Shown here: positions 34,424 through 45,457 of the stretch, piece after piece
Position numbering within the stretch: position 1 is the first letter of the stretch
Layout: the number at the start of each line of letters is the position of its first letter
Source of the DNA: Tamarix chinensis
Taxonomy: Eukaryota > Streptophyta > Magnoliopsida > Caryophyllales > Tamaricaceae
Length of the DNA: 64,000 nucleotides
Direction of reading: 5' to 3'
NCBI GenBank assembly: GCA_030549775.1
Contig: CM060175.1
Span: forward strand, 80,260,245 to 80,324,244
Program-made: the position numbers and the translations under genes
The notes under the pieces: model-generated
Told to the model about the DNA's origin: nothing
The model's input: only the letters and a program-made list of their open reading frames with translations
Databases searched by the model: none

Positions 34424-37202
34424 TTCCAACACTCATCCATCTTTTCTGCTGCACCACCCTCCCTCGTGCTTGTCACACACCTCCCTATTCTATCTCTTTT
34501 CCCTTCCCTGGTTCACTCCACACACGCATATGTGTCCATATATATATATATATATATATATACTACACACTCTCCCTTCTTCCTCTTTGTTTGGCCTCCA
34601 CTCTATTATTTTTGTGTCAAAAAGCCACTACCCAAACTCCCTCTTCTTTCTCTTTTCTTCTTCTTCTTCTTCTTCTTCTTCTTCTTCTTCTTCTTCTTCT
34701 TCTTCTTCTTCTTCCTTATTCCCCCTATTTAAAGCCTACACACCACCACAACCACCACTTACTACCTTTTGGCTGGTGAACCGACCACCAAGGTCACCCT
34801 AACACCGTCGCCGACCATCGCTGCTGACCACCACCTCTTTTCCCTTCTCCTTTCTCTCGTCCATCACATTTTTACAAAATGCACGTCCTACTCATGGCCT
34901 CAAGCCCAGGCGTGTAATACTAAAATTTTATATCACACACCCATGCAACTCACATTTTTCGGTTGTGCACCCCTATTTTCGCCCCCAAACCTTATCCAAA
35001 CACCACCAAATTCTTACTATAGCTCCACTACACATTCTACTACACATCCATACATCCCAAGATTTCATTTAATTGTAGTTATTTCCAATTTGACCCTCCT
35101 TACCTTAATTTCTCCTTTGGTTACCCTCTTCGTGGCTAACCGTGATTTTTATTGTTTTTCATAGGTGGTATTCTAGTAGCATTGGAGGAGGAAGTCTAGG
35201 ATTTGTGTGCTTAGAGCCCGGAGTCCTAGTTATTAAGGATACTATTTGATGCTTAGGATTTTTGTGTTATTGCTTGTATGATTATGTGTGTTTCCTGATA
35301 TTGTTGATACATGCTTTAATATATATGGATTATGATATTGTGTGATGATATTGTGATAGTATGGATATTATGTTATTAAAAAAAAGTAATAATGGGTAAG
35401 AGGTACCATTATAATTTTGTTTTGATAATATTATAATTGTAGAAATATATCTTATGGCATGAAATATGGGCTAAATGAGCTTTGATAGGTGGACATAAGG
35501 ATTTTTAAGAGGTATGATGATAATTAGTAGACTTGGAAAAAAATGTGTGTGGAAGGTACACGACTTTACAAAATAAAGGTTATTGGTTGTGCTTAAAGAT
35601 AATTTGGCCATCATGGGGTAATAAGGCAATCTTGGTATTTTATGTGTTAGGTAGATTAAAATATAATAGTGATATCATAAAAGTGCTCGGAAGTATCATT
35701 GTTATTTTGGGGTTCTTAAATGAATTAATGGTTAATTTGGGCATAATCATCTTATAATGATAATATCATTATTCCATGTGTAAATCTAGAGGTTATTTGG
35801 ATTTTGAATATGTTGTCAATGTTTGACCTTATGAGGTTATCATATATATTTCATGGGAGATGTTATGACAAATCCATGAAATTAGGATTTTGGAGATTTC
35901 TATGAGCAATACATTGGGATAAGATTATTAATATATATGTATGGGAACTAGAATGTGCATTATGGGTATGATAATAATGATGATATTTAATAGTGACTTA
36001 TTATAAAAGATGGATGAATAATTAATATGGGAGAATGATTGATAAAGAGAGTGTAAATAGGGTTTGAAAAGTGCTTAAAGACTTAGACCTACGCTATATG
36101 TATATTTATTTTAATTTGTTCGTTGCCCGTGAATTGACCTTGAATAAGACACTAATCACTTAAAGTAAAAGAGCATATGAGTAGAGCCAAGGTATGTATG
36201 TATGAATGTATTCCCATTCCATCGAAAAGAATAGTAGCTTACGAGCGTTTTGCTCCGAGAAAGCGATGTTTTTAATCTCCGTTCCACCGGAAAGAATAGT
36301 GGCTCAGGAGTGTTTTGCCTTGAGAAGGTGCTTCAATTCATTCCACCATATTAAGAATATTGGCCCCCTACTTACTATGAAATGAAAATGTAATAGTATA
36401 ATCTATGGAAAAGATACTAATGATTTAAAGTGGAAGAGTATAGGAGTAAGGACCAAGGTGTTGTTTTTATGTATATGTACCGTTCCACAGGAAAAAATAG
36501 TGGCTCAAGAGTGTGTTGACCCAAGAAGGTAATGTTTTCAGACCGTTCCACCAGTTTAATAATAGTGGGATTTCTCTACTCAACGTATATAAAAGAATAA
36601 AAATGGATTATACTTAATAAAGAGGTCTGGATCATTTTTTTGTCCTATGAGATGTTTTTTTTGTACACTTATTATTTGATGTGAAATCATGTGCTAATCA
36701 TATCCCTATTTCAATAATATTGTTCCCTTGCTCGGTATGTAGCATACTGACCACTTGTTTTATTGGTGCTACTCATTCCCACGAGCAGAATACCCTAATT
36801 CTTATGTTCAAGTCTCAGAAAATTAGCTAGATGATTATATTACTTATGATGCCTTATGTGGGGATGAGTGACTTCATCTGTATTAGGAGTTGGGTGAAGA
36901 GTAATTTTTATTCGGTAGATGTATTTAACTGGATACCTTTTTGGACTCTTGATCCATGGTATCCCCTCTTTTGTATTTTGTATTATTAACTCAGAGTTAC
37001 GCTACAAACTTATTATTGTATTATAAATGTTTCTTTTGTTTCTAATTTCCTTGCATTACTTTAAATGTTTTAGCCTTGTGATTGATGTAAGGATGGTTGC
37101 ATAAGGCAAACTTATGTTAATTAGGATAGTAACCTCAATATTTTACTTATTTATTTTCGATGTAAAATAAAATTTTTCAATAGTAAATATTGAGGAGTTA
37201 TA
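34424..37202 (+). mobile_element. Giant element E, right segment
   Basis: Continuation of E after D, ending TTGAGGAGTTATA at 37202 followed by GCTGG. The expected GTTACA end has a C-to-T change, consistent with age. It contains a (TA)n run (34538-34562), a long (CTT)n run (34657-34713), a decayed array (36200-36570), HP1 as CGGTATG-TAG-CATACTG and HP2 as CTACTC-ATTCCCAC-GAGCAG. The HP3 region is scrambled. Without D, E is about 3.3 kb. Frames at 34399-35164 are microsatellite artefacts. Confidence 0.85.
34657..34713. repeat. (CTT)n microsatellite
   Basis: An almost pure TTC/CTT run of about 57 bp, producing poly-Leu, poly-Phe and poly-Ser frames that have no biological meaning. Confidence 0.97.
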
Positions 37203-37207
37203 GCTGG

Positions 37208-37541
37208 TTTGTTGTAGAAGAGAAGTAAAACACACACAATAAGAAATAAAATGACTACAGATAGGAAAAGGAAAAATAGAAAGAAAAGAAAAGGGAAAAG
37301 CTTAAGGTTAGAATTAGATTAAATTTTGATTAGCTAAAATAGGTAAGATTAATGATATAAATCTACCAAAATTAAGGTTGGGTTACAAAATATAATTTAT
37401 CCGGGTCAAAGATTTGGATTAGGTTAAGATTTTAGGATTAAGAAATTTAAGTAAGGCTAAAATAAAATTTTCTTGAGATTAGAAATGTATTAAGGTATTA
37501 ATTATATGGGATTTGATTTAGTAAAATTTTAGGGTATTATA
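37208..37541 (-). mobile_element. Giant-family remnant H, right end, target of E
   Basis: The reverse complement starts TATAATACCCTAAAATTTTAC and tracks the first 300 bp of E block by block (TTTTAACCTTAACTTAA-like, AACCTTAACCAAATTC-like, then a pyrimidine-rich run). It is therefore the terminus of an older copy in opposite orientation into which E inserted. The terminal TGTAA has decayed to TATAA. No target duplication could be matched. Confidence 0.6.
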
Positions 37542-37559
37542 AATAATTAGTTACTATTT

Positions 37560-37744
37560 TGCAAAGTATTCAATAAAAAATGAAATAAAAAGTAAAATAT
37601 ACTACCTACTTGAAAAGGAAATGAAAGAAGAGAATTCATGGAAGTGGAAGAAGACAACAATGATATGAGGGAGGAGAGATGAGAGATGATAATGATAGGG
37701 AAGGAAGAAAGAATTGGGAATGGATGGATAGGGTTTTTGATTTT

Positions 37745-37780
<36 letters not shown>
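37560..37780. other. Short gene-free stretch with (TA)n run
   Basis: AT- and GA-rich DNA with a (TA)n microsatellite at 37747-37778. The minus-strand frame here is low-complexity. Confidence 0.6.
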
Positions 37781-37784
37781 TTTC

Positions 37785-38397
37785 CCATAACCAATGATAA
37801 GTCGTTGGTATTAGGGCCAACAATCGTCAATGGTAGGGTCTTTAGCAAAACACGACACTTTACTTTCTCTTAAAATCATTTATTTCTGACAACAAGTCGT
37901 TGGAAATAGTATTTTTTTAAGGAAAAACCAAGGTAGACTACTTTTCGCTCAAAGGTGGGGATATTTTGGGACATCTATTACTGACAACATCATCTTATTA
38001 CCAATGACATGTCACGGGTAATAAGCTTTTTTATATTTTATGAATTTTTTTAAGAAAAAAACCAAGTTGGGAAACATTCCTAATTTAAGGAAGAAAAAAA
38101 GAATAATATTATTGACAAGTCATTTGTAAGAAGAAATTTAATTTGGCAGTGGAATTTTTATCAGGAAATATCACACCTTAATTTGGAAGTGAATTTGTTT
38201 TACCTAGTGAAATTTTGATCTCTTACGACATATCATCACTAATAAGAGATCTACTTTATTTTCTCTTTCTCCTTCAATTTTCTTGAATATTTTGGAAAAA
38301 ATAATGTCACACAATGTAATCATTGATGATACAATTTCAAAACCAAATATTACCACCAAAATTTTTTTGTCCCATATAGAATAATACTAACGATAAG
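37785..38397. mobile_element. CACTA-like subterminal repeat region, left of F
   Basis: Carries repeated imperfect copies of an ACGACAAGTCRTTGGTAATA-type motif in both orientations: near 37790, 37885, 37980-38030, 38110, 38225 and 38305, plus one split by F (38388-38397 joins 43166-43180 to read ACGATAAGTCATTGAC). Dense short inverted repeats of this kind are typical of CACTA ends. No CACTA terminus or transposase was found. Confidence 0.45.
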
Positions 38398-41300
38398 TGT
38401 AACACCCCCAAATTTACTATTAAAAAATTTTGTTTAATTAAAATGTTTAATGAAAGTGAAAAGATAAAACCGTAAACTTGGGGGCATTATCGCCACACTT
38501 AGTACCATATCGGTTCACTCCTACCGTCCCAATACTAAGTGCTAAGGCTAAAAAAGGTTAACATCAAATACGAGTCATTAATAAAACACCAATCATTAGT
38601 AAAATACAAGTCATACAGAATCAGAGTGCGGTTTAGGATTACAATCCAAAGAGTACGTGACTAGAGTTTTTCCAAAACATAAATCACCGTATGATATAAC
38701 ATAACTAAAATATAATAATACATGACCCAAAAAGGAAATAGAGTCTGGCCGAGTTGCTCTCGAATCCCAAGTCAGGTCTAGGCTCAACGCTCAGCCCCAC
38801 CCAATGCCTAGTAAGTGTCATAGGCATTGAAGACGGCATCCCCTACCTGCACAAGCTTAGATGGGTCTTCTGCTTGTGGGAATGAGTAGCACCCATGAAA
38901 CGGGTGATCAGTAAGCTATGTACTAAGTAAGGTAACAGATGCTCTAAGGCCAGACATACAAAAACATACAACTTAGCACACATAGCACAATCACATAGGC
39001 AACATGTAATAATACAAATGATGAAGGCCGACTATGGTCCAATCAGACTTATTTTCTTTTGGATCTCTATTAAATATAGTCGTTTCACACCATAATCTTT
39101 ATCAATCCATGCGAGTGCGGGAACCCCACTATTATAGCCGGTGGATCAGTCACTTATAGGGTAGAACGCACCTAACCACTATTTTATGCCGGTGGATCTG
39201 TCTCCAGGGCAGAACGCTTCTGGTCACTATTATGCCCGTGGATCGGTCTGGCCCCGACTCTCATGGGATTTCACTGTAATTATATAGTATCTTTCCTATG
39301 ATTCGTTGGCAATTTAATATTGGTTTGTTGAGCTCGGGATCTCCCACTATTATAGCCGGTGGATCGGTCACTTATAGGGCAGAACACACTTAACCACTAT
39401 TATATGCCGGTGGATCGGTCTCCAGGGCACCCCGGCACCTGGCCACTATTATACCGGTGGATCGGTATGGGCCCGGCTCAACAATCTTATTCTTTAAGTG
39501 ATTAATATCTTATTTGTGTCTTATTCGATAAACATTACACCCTTGACATGCATGTCAACTACCTTCTACTTCTATTATCTCAAGGGGGCCCGTCCCATAT
39601 CTTGAGAGTCCTGTGCCCATTATCACACCCCAACATCCATTTCCCTTTACACTTACACTTTAATGAAAAACCCAACTCCTACGGGTGTGGGTTAGACCCA
39701 ACACCTTATGACATCAACTCCACCTACTATCACCCTCTAGGGTTTTCCCTTGAAAACCCTAATTGGAGCGATGTGGCCCAACCCTCTCTCTCACTTATAC
39801 TACCATTACCTTGTTTATTACCCACACCTTATCTCATTTAAATCTAATCCCAAATCATATCGCTCTTCTTTCGATCTCACATGTGACCGGAAAAACCCTA
39901 GTTGGCCATTTTAAACCCTAGTACCTTTCTTCTCCCACAAGTAACCTCTCTCTTTTTCACCTAATATCTCTTTCTCTCCCACGACACCCATAATCACCCC
40001 TTATATAATAAAATCTCACTCTGAACCCGTACTCCACTCTTCCTTAATCATTTTTACTCCCACATTTTCCAGATTACTACTTCCCCCTAAAACCCTAATC
40101 GGGTCCCTTATAAACCCTTACACCAAACTACGTACTATTTTTCATCCCAAGTCTCCAATCACTCCACAACTCTCCCCTTAGCTTATTTACACCCTAATAC
40201 AAATTTTCTCACGTAAAGATCATCCCCATGCAAGATTTATCCACCCCATGCAAATTTTAAGACTCCCATGCATGGTTCCCATCTCTCATTCATTTTGGGT
40301 CATTCCTTCCTCTTTAATTTCCTCTCATGGATCATGAGGTATTTTGGTCTACCTCATATCCCTCCTTAGTGAACTCACTTCCCATTTTATTTGTTTTTGT
40401 CCTTTTATTTCCATATCATATTATCAATGGTCCTATCATGCATGTCCTAGAGGGCCATAGCATATCACATCATAATCACCATATATACATATAACACACA
40501 TGTCATAAGAAAACATATACAAACATACCTCAACTCCAAGTTGTGCTACACATAAGACAAGTTAATGGCAATCATACAATACACGACGTAGCATGATATA
40601 AATCATCCAAGGCATACAAGTTACACAACACATATGGGCCTTAGCTACATCCTTACCTAAAACGACGCCGGGCTTGGAGCACGCTCCTACGACTCCTTAG
40701 GGTTTTGACTCGATTCACCTATAAGAGGGAAAATACTAAGGATTAGTTTTCCTCCTACCAAAAGTACCATTACTCCTTATTTTAGTCTAAGCTTAGGGTT
40801 ATTATTATTAAAGGGAGCATTATACGTGAAAAGTAGAGTTTTTATCTTCAAGTTGGCCTACTAGATATTACTAGTCAAAATATGTTTATTTTAATATTTA
40901 TTGCTATACTTATATTATTAAACCTAATAGCTTTATTCTTATAATAATAGTACTAATACTAATTGTAGCAAAATAGTGATAATAACAGTAATAATAGTAA
41001 TGTTAATGCTTATAGTGATAGAAACCCTAGTATTTTTAAGGCTAAGACTAATAATAGTGTTAGGGTTAAAATAATAATATAATAGTAGTGATACCGATAA
41101 AGTACTAATATTCCTAATGATAATAGTTATATTTGAATAATAATAATATAAAGGTTCAATATATTTTTGTCACAATAATAGTAGCAAAATAATAATAATA
41201 ATAATAATAAGGATAAGGATAACTATTTTAATGCTCAAGTTGTAGCCTTTTAAGTAGTATACCATAGTTATAAATATTTCTAAAATTAGGTTAGGTAATA

Positions 41301-41902
41301 AAGGTGAGACATACTAATAATATTAATAATGGTAATAGTAATAGTAATAATAATACAACACTAATAATAATAGTAATATTAAGGATAATATTATTAATAT
41401 TACTAAAAATTATTAACACTTATAAAAAATAGTTTAGGAGCTGGGGAAGTTGGAGCACCACCTAAGGTCGGTGGCGGAACCAGCGGCGGCGATGACGGCG
41501 GCGGTGGAGGAGGAAAAGAGGTGGAAAGATGGATATGTAGGCTAAAGGAGAGGAATTGGAGGGGTGTTTGAGGTGGTGGAAGGTGTAGTAGGTGGAGAGG
41601 GGTGAAATGGAGGTGGTGGTGTAGCCAGGAGTGGCGGTGCACGACGGTTGGTGCGGTGGCCGAAGGTGGTGGAAGATGGAGAAAGTAGAAGGAGAGGGAG
41701 GTAGGGGAGATGAAGGTATAGGAAGGTTCCCTGGATGTTTTGGAGGGTGGAGGAGGTGTTGATTGCGGCGGGAGGTTGGAGTGGGCTGATCGGGTTGACA
41801 ACTTTGCATGGCCGGGGCGGCTCATGCAGGGCAAAATAGGGGATGATGGTGGCTCAGTTTTGTAGAGGGAGGTGCTGGGAAGGTTTTGGTGGGCGGCGTT
41901 TG

Positions 41903-42195
41903 TGTAACACCCCGAGTCGACACGACCACGCGGGGGCTACCTTGGAGTGCTTTAGGATTGATCGGCTAGCCCCACAAATCAACACGAGTCCTTTTAGTAC
42001 GCTTTGTCCTCACTCACGCACTTTTCGAGAAATTTTCAGAACTTCCCAGAAGGTCACCCATCCTAAAATTGCTCCACGGCCAGCACGCTTAACTGCGGAG
42101 TTCTTAGGATGGAATCACCAAAAGGATGGTATACCATGTTGATATAAGTAGCCATATCAATCCTTATAGCACTCCGCTCAATTTGGGGTATTACA
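41903..42195 (-). mobile_element. Solo LTR of a Cassandra-type TRIM retrotransposon, inserted in F
   Basis: Begins TGTAACACCCCGAGTCGAC and ends TTTGGGGTATTACA, with a perfect 5-bp duplication GTTTG (41898-41902 and 42196-42200). Its minus strand contains a clear 5S-rRNA-like segment at 42036-42104. Cassandra elements are defined as TRIMs whose LTRs carry 5S RNA promoter sequence, and 293 bp is within the usual LTR size. Only one LTR is present, so this is a solo LTR left by recombination. The element is younger than F. Confidence 0.92.
42036..42104 (-). promoter_or_regulatory. 5S-rRNA-like internal Pol III promoter region in the Cassandra-type LTR
   Basis: Read on the minus strand: AACTCCGCAGTTAAGCGTGC (box A region, 42083-42102), then TTTTAGGATGG (intermediate element, about 42057-42068), then GGATGGGTGACCTTCTGGGA (box C region, 42044-42063). 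Order and spacing match a plant 5S gene, with a diverged stretch between box A and the intermediate element. The 5' third of 5S is not recognisable, so it is not a functional 5S rRNA gene. Confidence 0.85.
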
Positions 42196-43170
42196 GTTTG
42201 CGGTGGCGATCGTCGACGACGGCAGAGTAAGGATCTATTTGGGCGGCGGCGAAAGGCTGAATTTCTGGGCTTGTGAAAAAGGAAGCTCGGTTATGGCTAC
42301 CCTTGGGGTGTATTTATTGGCTAATTGAGGGGGAAAACGACAAAGGGGAAATAAGACAATGAGAGGCAGGACCACCGGTCGGTGGTGGCAGGCGGTGCAG
42401 TCCTACCATGGTAGGTTAGGTCGGGTCGGGAGAAAAAGGAAAGGGGAGGGGCACGCGAGGAGGAGAGAGGTGGGGTTGGTCGGGGTCGAAAAAGGAAAGG
42501 AAAGTGACGGGGAGGGAGGAGGAGGTTGGCCGGGTATGGTTGGTGGCTGTCGGCGGCAGGGGTTGCAGGCGTCGAATTTGCAGGTCGGGAGTGTAGGTGG
42601 CGTGGAAGAAGAAGGAAAGGGAAAGAGGTGGATCGGTGGTCTAAGGGGAGAAAAGAAAAAAAAAAAAAAGAGGACCGACCGGGTGGTTGGCCAGAGGGAG
42701 ACGGCGAGGAAGAGCAGGCTGCGCTGGCCTGGGCACGCCAAGGGGAGGGACTTGGGCTGCGCAGGCCGGCCCAGTCGGGGGGAAATGGGGAAAGAAAGAA
42801 GAAAGGAGAAGGAGGGAGAGAAGAAAAAAAAAGAAAAGGAAAAGGAAAAATAGGGAGGAAAATAGATAAAATAACTTATGGGAAATCGGTTGTAGTATTT
42901 TTGGTAGATAAACAAATTTTAATAATTTAACTTAATATATTGGTTTAAAAGGTAGTTTTAGAAAATATTTGTTTGAAACATTATTTAAATAAAATGAGTA
43001 TGATAAAATAACAAATTATTTATTTTAATTTATTAAATATTCACATCTAATTTTATATACTCAAAAATCCATAAAATAATTAAATTAAATAAGTTTAAAA
43101 GCTAAGTTATCCCAAATAAAAGTGATTTATTAAATTATAGACTTTTAAAATTTTGGAGGATTACAATAAG

Positions 43171-45457
43171 TCATTGACTTTAGTCTCAATTTCTAACAAA
43201 TTTAGTTGTCAAAACTAAAACTCCTTGGTAATTCACCTTTTTTGTAAGTATCATACTATTAATAGAAATGAATGAGAGTTTGAATAGAAACACCTTAAAT
43301 ATATTCAATGTGAAATTATCAATAACAAGGAAGTCTCTGATCATCTAATATTTCATTGCCTGATCGTGCGTTTCTCTTTCCTTCGTTCTTATGGATCAAT
43401 TAGTTTTTAGTTTGTGGTCTTAAGGTAGAACATCACATTAGAATGAGATTGGCCAACAAGTTTAGTATCATGCCTATAGTATGCATAGCCTTATCACACG
43501 GGTCATAAGTCTTTAATGCCGTAAGAGGAATTTTCCTAAATGGGTGATACCAAGGTCAGTGTTGAATAAAGATGATCAAAATTATTACATATAAGCCTTG
43601 CCCTCTTTGCATAATTTATCTTAATATATTTTAAAATAGTTATAAAGATGTTACAAAAATTTATTATAAAATTTGTACTTTTAAATTTCAAAATTTTATA
43701 GTAATATTCATTAATTCCCTAAATATTATAAAAAAATTTATGGATGTTTTTTTCCTAAAATTTTGAACTTCTTAATGTTTTTTCTTAAATCTATAATAAG
43801 TTTCTTGTGATTTTTATACTTGTTAAAGTTTTTTATGAGATATTGTAGACGTTGTAGTTTTTTTAAAAGAATTTTTGATTTTTTGATTTTTTTTGGAACT
43901 CTTATGAATACTTTTTATTTTTAATAATTTTTGGTATTTTTTTAGATTGCTAAATTAATAAAATAATTTTAGTCAATTTTTTTATTGATTTATGTTTAAT
44001 AGCTTAATTGACATATGATAGTAAAGTGCTTTTAAAAATACTACAAAAAATTGAATTACATTTAAATTTATAGTCAGCAGTTGAATTCAATTAGTCAAAA
44101 CACAAATAGATATTATTAATTAGTGATGGATGCATACAATATATTGCCCCATATAAACATTGAAAATGGTTATAAAATAAATAGCATGAAGTCTCTATTT
44201 TGCATCTCAAATACGTTTCAAAAATGGCGGTCGAGATGGCCAAATGAGATAGAAACAATGTTACTTCTCCCATCGATGTCGTTGCTTCGACTTAAACTGA
44301 AATCTACGTTGTAAATCACGGAGAGAGAGACATAGATGAAGGAGGTGGAGAGAAGAAATTGATGCGCAATGGCTGCCGACGAGGATTTGAATCGATGTGT
44401 GTAGTGGACGTTTGGACGAAATCCAAAGCATAGGAAGGAGAGAGGGAGAGAGGGAGAGGGGTAATTAATGAGGTAGTTGGAAGTAGGATCGTAAGCAAAT
44501 ACTCAAATTCGTTTATTTAGGCACTATTTAATTCTAAGATAATTTAAGGAAAAAAAATAAAATTAAAATATTTTTCTTTAAAATTTTTTCAAAAAAAATT
44601 ATATAATTAATTTTTAATAATTTTATATCAATTTTTTTTTTATTTTATTATCTCATGTAAACCAAACACAAAAAATATTTTCCTCATCATTTTCTTTTTT
44701 TTTTAAAACTTTTCATAAACCAAAAGGAACATAAGTTAAATCGTCCGAGTTTGAGTATTATTTTTAAACTTGTTTAATATATAAGTCGAGTTTGAACACA
44801 TAATTTTAATTTATGTAAAAAAGTTATGAGCTTTATTTATTTATTATAAAAACTTAAAACCTAACTCAACTTATTTTGATAAAAATTTAAAAAATAAACC
44901 TAGTCCGAAATCATTCTAATTTTATTCACCTAATTTACAATCCTAGTTAAAAGGCCAGGGATAGAACTAAAATGAAGTGCGTTCTATCTTAGCTAGAAGT
45001 ATATGGCTTTAGGTAGTGGGTTGGTCCTTTTTTTTTTTTTTTTTTTTGGTATCTTTGCCTTTTGGGTTGGATATGGCCCATTTCTTCTCATGTTGTATCT
45101 TAGTTTTATTTATATCTAATGTGAGCTTTGATTATCTAAACTAACCATTGATTATTTATATCTAAAAGCTGTTATGTATAAATTTCGTATTGTATGTCTT
45201 ATTTTCTTTTGATAATATTTTTATTTTTTAAGAATCGTCGTTTTTAAATCAGGTAACCCTCATAACTCGGAACTTTGGCGAAATTCCTGTCCGAGTTTCT
45301 CGTCGTTGTTGCGAGATATCGAGTAGAGGGTACTAGAACCTGATCTCATGAATTGGACTGGCGAACTTATCTTCCTTTTCCGCTGACTAATACCGTTGGG
45401 GAAGTGTTTCATATATTTCCGCGAATTTCAAAACCCATAAGAAACCTAGCGGCAGAA
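43171..45457. other. Gene-free stretch before the PPR gene
   Basis: The first 90 bases continue the CACTA-like motif region interrupted by F. The rest is AT-rich with a poly-T run at 45029-45047. Small frames at 44091-44498 show no domain. The last 150 bp before 45458 are presumably 5' leader of the PPR gene and contain an out-of-frame ATG at 45348. Confidence 0.55.

Larger units (their letters stand above)
38398..43165 (-). mobile_element. Giant non-coding element F, probable solo LTR, complete
   Basis: Begins TGTAACACCCCCAAATTTAC and ends TTTTGGAGGATTACA. The 5-bp duplication ATAAG (38393-38397 and 43166-43170) is perfect. It is the same subfamily as D, in opposite orientation. From left: HP3 (38494-38542), HP2 (38870-38889), HP1 (38909-38925), CCACCGG array (39110-39470), AAACCCTAAT-rich part (39560-40290), a block shared with D around GGAGCACGCTCCTACG (40670), AAT tracts (40890-41400), and a purine-rich island (41430-42860) interrupted by the Cassandra-type solo LTR. 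No coding sequence. Confidence 0.85.

Noticed and set aside
34399..34802. Frames with poly-Leu, poly-Phe or poly-Ser
   Set aside because: Three readings of the same (CTT)n microsatellite in element E.
42036..42104. A genuine 5S rRNA gene
   Set aside because: Only the promoter-bearing 3' two thirds is recognisable and it lies inside a flanked TG...CA retroelement LTR.
42359..42930. Lys/Glu/Gly-rich frames of up to 170 residues
   Set aside because: Same island type in element F, low complexity and not conserved in other copies.
45353..45457. Upstream extension of the PPR frame
   Set aside because: The frame is open but has no ATG before 45458; the product from 45458 starts with a good transit-peptide-like sequence.
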